From assembly GCA_946622835.1 (NCBI GenBank), contig CAMOQI010000055.1:1-6561 (forward strand): 6,561 nucleotides of DNA, read 5' to 3'. This document shows positions 4,682 through 6,561 of this stretch, one piece after another. Positions within the stretch are counted from its first letter, which is position 1; the number at the start of each line of letters is the position of its first letter. Under the pieces are notes generated by a model. The model ran no database searches, had not been told where the DNA came from, and saw only the letters and a program-made list of their open reading frames with translations. Origin of the DNA: an uncultured Candidatus Melainabacteria bacterium. Its GTDB lineage: Bacteria > Cyanobacteriota > Vampirovibrionia > Gastranaerophilales > Gastranaerophilaceae. The position numbers and the translations under genes are program-made.

Positions 4682-4690
4682 TGTTATAAT
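4682..4690 (+). promoter_or_regulatory. Extended -10 promoter of the secreted-protein gene
   Basis: TGT TATAAT is a perfect -10 (4685-4690) with the TGn extension. A start site near 4697 would leave a leader of about 28 nt before the ATG at 4725. The -35 region is weak. It is divergent from the dipeptidase promoter, with about 40 bp between the two -10 boxes, so a regulator bound here could affect both. Confidence 0.65.
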
Positions 4691-4724
4691 TTTTAAAAAG
4701 TTGTATAAGGTTGGAGTGTTTGAA

Positions 4725-5786
4725 ATGAAAAAATTTTTTATCTTTTTAATAATTTGTATTTTCTCTATAGAGGGATATGCTTTTGCAAATGCTGATAAAA
4801 TATATAAAAACAAATTATTTTCTATTGCGATACCTGAGAATTTAAAAGGTTCCTACGAAATTAAAAAAGATAAAGATAAAATCAGCATTTACCATAAAGC
4901 GTCTAAAAAAGCGGGTTTTGGCGGCTTTACTTTTGGTATAAAAGCTTATAAAAATCCGGCAGACCATGCGGTTCTTCCCGGGAGTCGAAAACTGGGAGAA
5001 CTTGTGGATAAAAAAGGTAATTTATATGATATTGTGTTAAAACATCCCACCGATGTTCAATATGATTATACAAAAGGTGTAAATGCCCCTGATTCGTTTA
5101 AGCTGTTGTATGATTTGGGAGAAAAAACAGATATTAAGGGTGTAAAGGGTTCTATCTATTATAAAAATCAGGGTATGAAAGGGGAGGATTTATATAAAGA
5201 AATTCTTAAAAAACACATAAAAGCGATAGATGAAAAATGGGATTCAAACAAGCTTGAAAAAGAGAAAATGAGTTATATGTATAATGTAATAGCTCAAACG
5301 GATAAAAACCCGAAAGAAAAAATAGGGTATGTATATTATGATGTTAATGTTGACGGAATAGAAGAACTTTTAATCGGAGAAATTGCGCAAGGCGATTGGA
5401 AGGGTGTAATTTATGATATTTATACAATGCAAGATAGAAAACCCAGACACGTTGTAAGCGGCGGCGAAAGGGACAGGTATTATATTTGTGATGATAGTTT
5501 TATATGTAATGAATATTCTTCAGGTGCATTAGAAAGCGGGGTTAGTGTTTATAATTTGGTGGAAAATTCAACGCAATTATTTCCTCAGGTTAATTTCAAA
5601 TACGATGCTTATGAAAATTCTAAAAATCCATATTTTATTTCATATTCTGATGAAAAATGGGAGAATGTTTCTGCGGATGCTTATAATGAAAGAAAGAGGG
5701 TTTTTGAAAAATATGAACGTTTTGATTTTATCCCGCTTAGTAAAGCGTCTTCTAATCTGCACAAAATTATGCTGAACCGTCGTTGA
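4725..5786 (+). CDS. Secreted protein with a calcium-loop-like motif, unknown function
   Basis: The product has 353 residues with a clear type I signal peptide (1 to about 21: MKK, hydrophobic core, AFA). I know no named family for it. The N-terminal half (about 24-170) is Lys-rich and predicted mixed alpha/beta. The second half begins with a helix and then DVNVDGIEELLIG (206-218), a DxNxDGxxE loop as seen in calcium-binding repeats of secreted proteins. It is followed by beta-rich sequence and two Cys (C255, C261) that could form a disulfide. The ATG at 4725 has GGAG 8 nt upstream. A TTG at 4701 in the same frame would lie almost at the predicted transcription start, so I reject it. It diverges from the dipeptidase and is probably monocistronic. 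An extracytoplasmic binding or envelope role is inference. Confidence 0.85.
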   Translation: MKKFFIFLIICIFSIEGYAFANADKIYKNKLFSIAIPENLKGSYEIKKDKDKISIYHKASKKAGFGGFTFGIKAYKNPADHAVLPGSRKLGELVDKKGNLYDIVLKHPTDVQYDYTKGVNAPDSFKLLYDLGEKTDIKGVKGSIYYKNQGMKGEDLYKEILKKHIKAIDEKWDSNKLEKEKMSYMYNVIAQTDKNPKEKIGYVYYDVNVDGIEELLIGEIAQGDWKGVIYDIYTMQDRKPRHVVSGGERDRYYICDDSFICNEYSSGALESGVSVYNLVENSTQLFPQVNFKYDAYENSKNPYFISYSDEKWENVSADAYNERKRVFEKYERFDFIPLSKASSNLHKIMLNRR

Positions 5787-5808
5787 GCAGATTTTCATTT
5801 TGCCCATC

Positions 5809-5833
5809 TTAACTACAGTGGTGTTAATTTTTT
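5809..5833 (+). terminator. Possible weak terminator between convergent genes
   Basis: A short stem, TTAAC (5809-5813) with GTTAA (5823-5827), is followed by six T (5828-5833). A competing 6-bp hairpin, GTGTTA (5821-5826) with TAACAC (5835-5840), overlaps it. It is placed correctly, 23 nt after the stop of the secreted-protein gene, but the stem is short and AT-rich. Confidence 0.35.
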
Positions 5834-5893
5834 GTAACACATTGGATATGGTTTAAAAGGAATTAGATAGTATATACTGATTGGAATAAAACA

Positions 5894-6346
5894 TTAAGTA
5901 TTGTTTTCAATTTCAAGTAATTTTTGTTTAACAGAATTTCCATAAGCAAATCCTCCCAAGCTTCCGCTTTTTGAAATTACTCTGTGGCAAGGGATAATTA
6001 TTATAATGGGATTTTTATTGCAGGCTGAGCCGACTGCCCTTTGAGCGTTTGGTTGTCCGACAGAATCAGCGATTTCGGAATAACTGTTTGTTTTACCATA
6101 AGAGATGTTTTGAAGCTTTTTCCATACCAATTTTTGAAAATTGGTTCCTGCAGGATTAATTTTTATATCAAAAGTTTGCCTTTTGTTGGAAAAATACTCA
6201 TCAAGTTGAATTTTTATTTTCTTAACAAAATCAGTATCTAAGCCGGAATTGTGAAATTTTTCAACAATTTTCAGTGAAATAAGTTCATTATTCTCACAAA
6301 TAATTTCTAAATTTCCTATAGGCGATTTATAATATGATTTTTCCAT
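5894..6346 (-). CDS. ogt: Methylated-DNA--protein-cysteine methyltransferase
   Basis: This suicide repair protein transfers alkyl groups from O6-alkylguanine (and O4-alkylthymine) to its own cysteine. Numbered from a possible TTG start at 6350-6352, which gives 152 residues, the acceptor is C122 in IPCHRV. It is preceded by NKNP (112-115), the Arg finger R105 in QRAVGSA, and YGKTNSYSEIA (85-95) of the helix-turn-helix DNA-binding part. SLGGFAYG (131-138) closes the substrate pocket. All residues needed for activity are present. I place the start at the ATG (6344-6346), giving 150 residues. The TTG two codons earlier is possible, and neither has a convincing Shine-Dalgarno site. The N-terminal domain is short but normal for Ogt-type proteins, and there is no AraC-like Ada domain. 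It is convergent with the secreted-protein gene and apparently alone in its transcript. Confidence 0.95.
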   Translation of the reverse strand: MEKSYYKSPIGNLEIICENNELISLKIVEKFHNSGLDTDFVKKIKIQLDEYFSNKRQTFDIKINPAGTNFQKLVWKKLQNISYGKTNSYSEIADSVGQPNAQRAVGSACNKNPIIIIIPCHRVISKSGSLGGFAYGNSVKQKLLEIENNT

Positions 6347-6438
6347 ATCCAAATTTTATAATAAAATTTCGAGGGGTAAATATAATTAATCTTCGACCTA
6401 ACTTCCGACTAAATATGTCAGCACAAGGCAGGTGTAAA

Positions 6439-6495
6439 ATGACAGATGGTATGGCTTCGTTAGACAGACAGTTTGCACTTTTTGGGTTAAGTTAA
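6439..6495 (+). CDS. Possible 18-residue small ORF
   Basis: ATG at 6439-6441 opens a frame of 18 codons (MTDGMASLDRQFALFGLS) ending in TAA at 6493-6495. AGGTG at 6430-6434 lies 4 nt upstream and could serve as a ribosome binding site. The peptide is not low-complexity and looks like protein sequence, but I recognise no homologue. It might be a small protein, a leader peptide for a gene beyond the window, or a remnant of a gene's 5' end. The frame beyond the stop shows nothing similar. Confidence 0.3.
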   Translation: MTDGMASLDRQFALFGLS

Positions 6496-6561
6496 TTTGT
6501 AAAAATTTTTATAAGCTCTGTTACAATTAGGCAATTTTTGAAAAGAAAAATACTTTATATG

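Noticed and set aside
5545..5840. Alternative-frame and antisense frames over the end of the secreted-protein gene
   Set aside because: They overlap a gene with a good start and signal peptide, and have no independent ribosome binding site.
6041..6241. Plus-strand frame opposite ogt
   Set aside because: It is antisense to a clearly conserved alkyltransferase.

Overview
This is an AT-rich bacterial window. The coding genes are about 30% GC by eye, with strong A/G-rich Shine-Dalgarno sites and type I signal peptides. It opens with the 3' part of a tRNA-Ile(GAU) gene that encodes no CCA. One small protein carries an N-terminal S/Q/N-rich leader ending in ISFNG, a style I associate with gut Vampirovibrionia/Melainabacteria (Gastranaerophilales). 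With the CCA-less tRNA, that lineage is my best guess at about even odds; no gene here settles it.

Region 1 (1-1865) is accessory. A tRNA-Ile 3' end with its terminator (1-83) is followed by a GC-rich, heavily folded, apparently non-coding stretch (about 85-520). Then come an AT-rich gap and a two-gene minus-strand operon of unknown small proteins (718-1443), another AT-rich gap, and a second GC-rich folded patch (1709-1800). The region closes with an exact 22-nt copy of the tRNA-Ile 3' end (1805-1826) and a second terminator. The layout resembles a small island or remnant in a tRNA att site, but no integrase is visible. The two GC-rich patches share conserved flanks in inverted orientation around completely different hairpins, which is the least explained signal in the window.

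Region 2 (1929-4589) is a tightly packed minus-strand operon. In transcription order it holds a secreted VanX-type D-Ala-D-Ala dipeptidase, a truncated BioG-like fragment, a full-length PreA-type dihydropyrimidine dehydrogenase subunit, and a flavodoxin-family gene with an apparent one-base frameshift near its start. Two of the four genes look damaged, so the operon appears to be decaying, although its promoter and ribosome binding sites remain good.

Region 3 (4602-6561) starts with back-to-back extended -10 promoters. These serve the dipeptidase operon and a plus-strand secreted protein of unknown function carrying a calcium-loop-like motif. Convergent to the latter is an O6-alkylguanine-DNA alkyltransferase (Ogt/MGMT). 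The last 200 bases hold only a possible 18-residue ORF.
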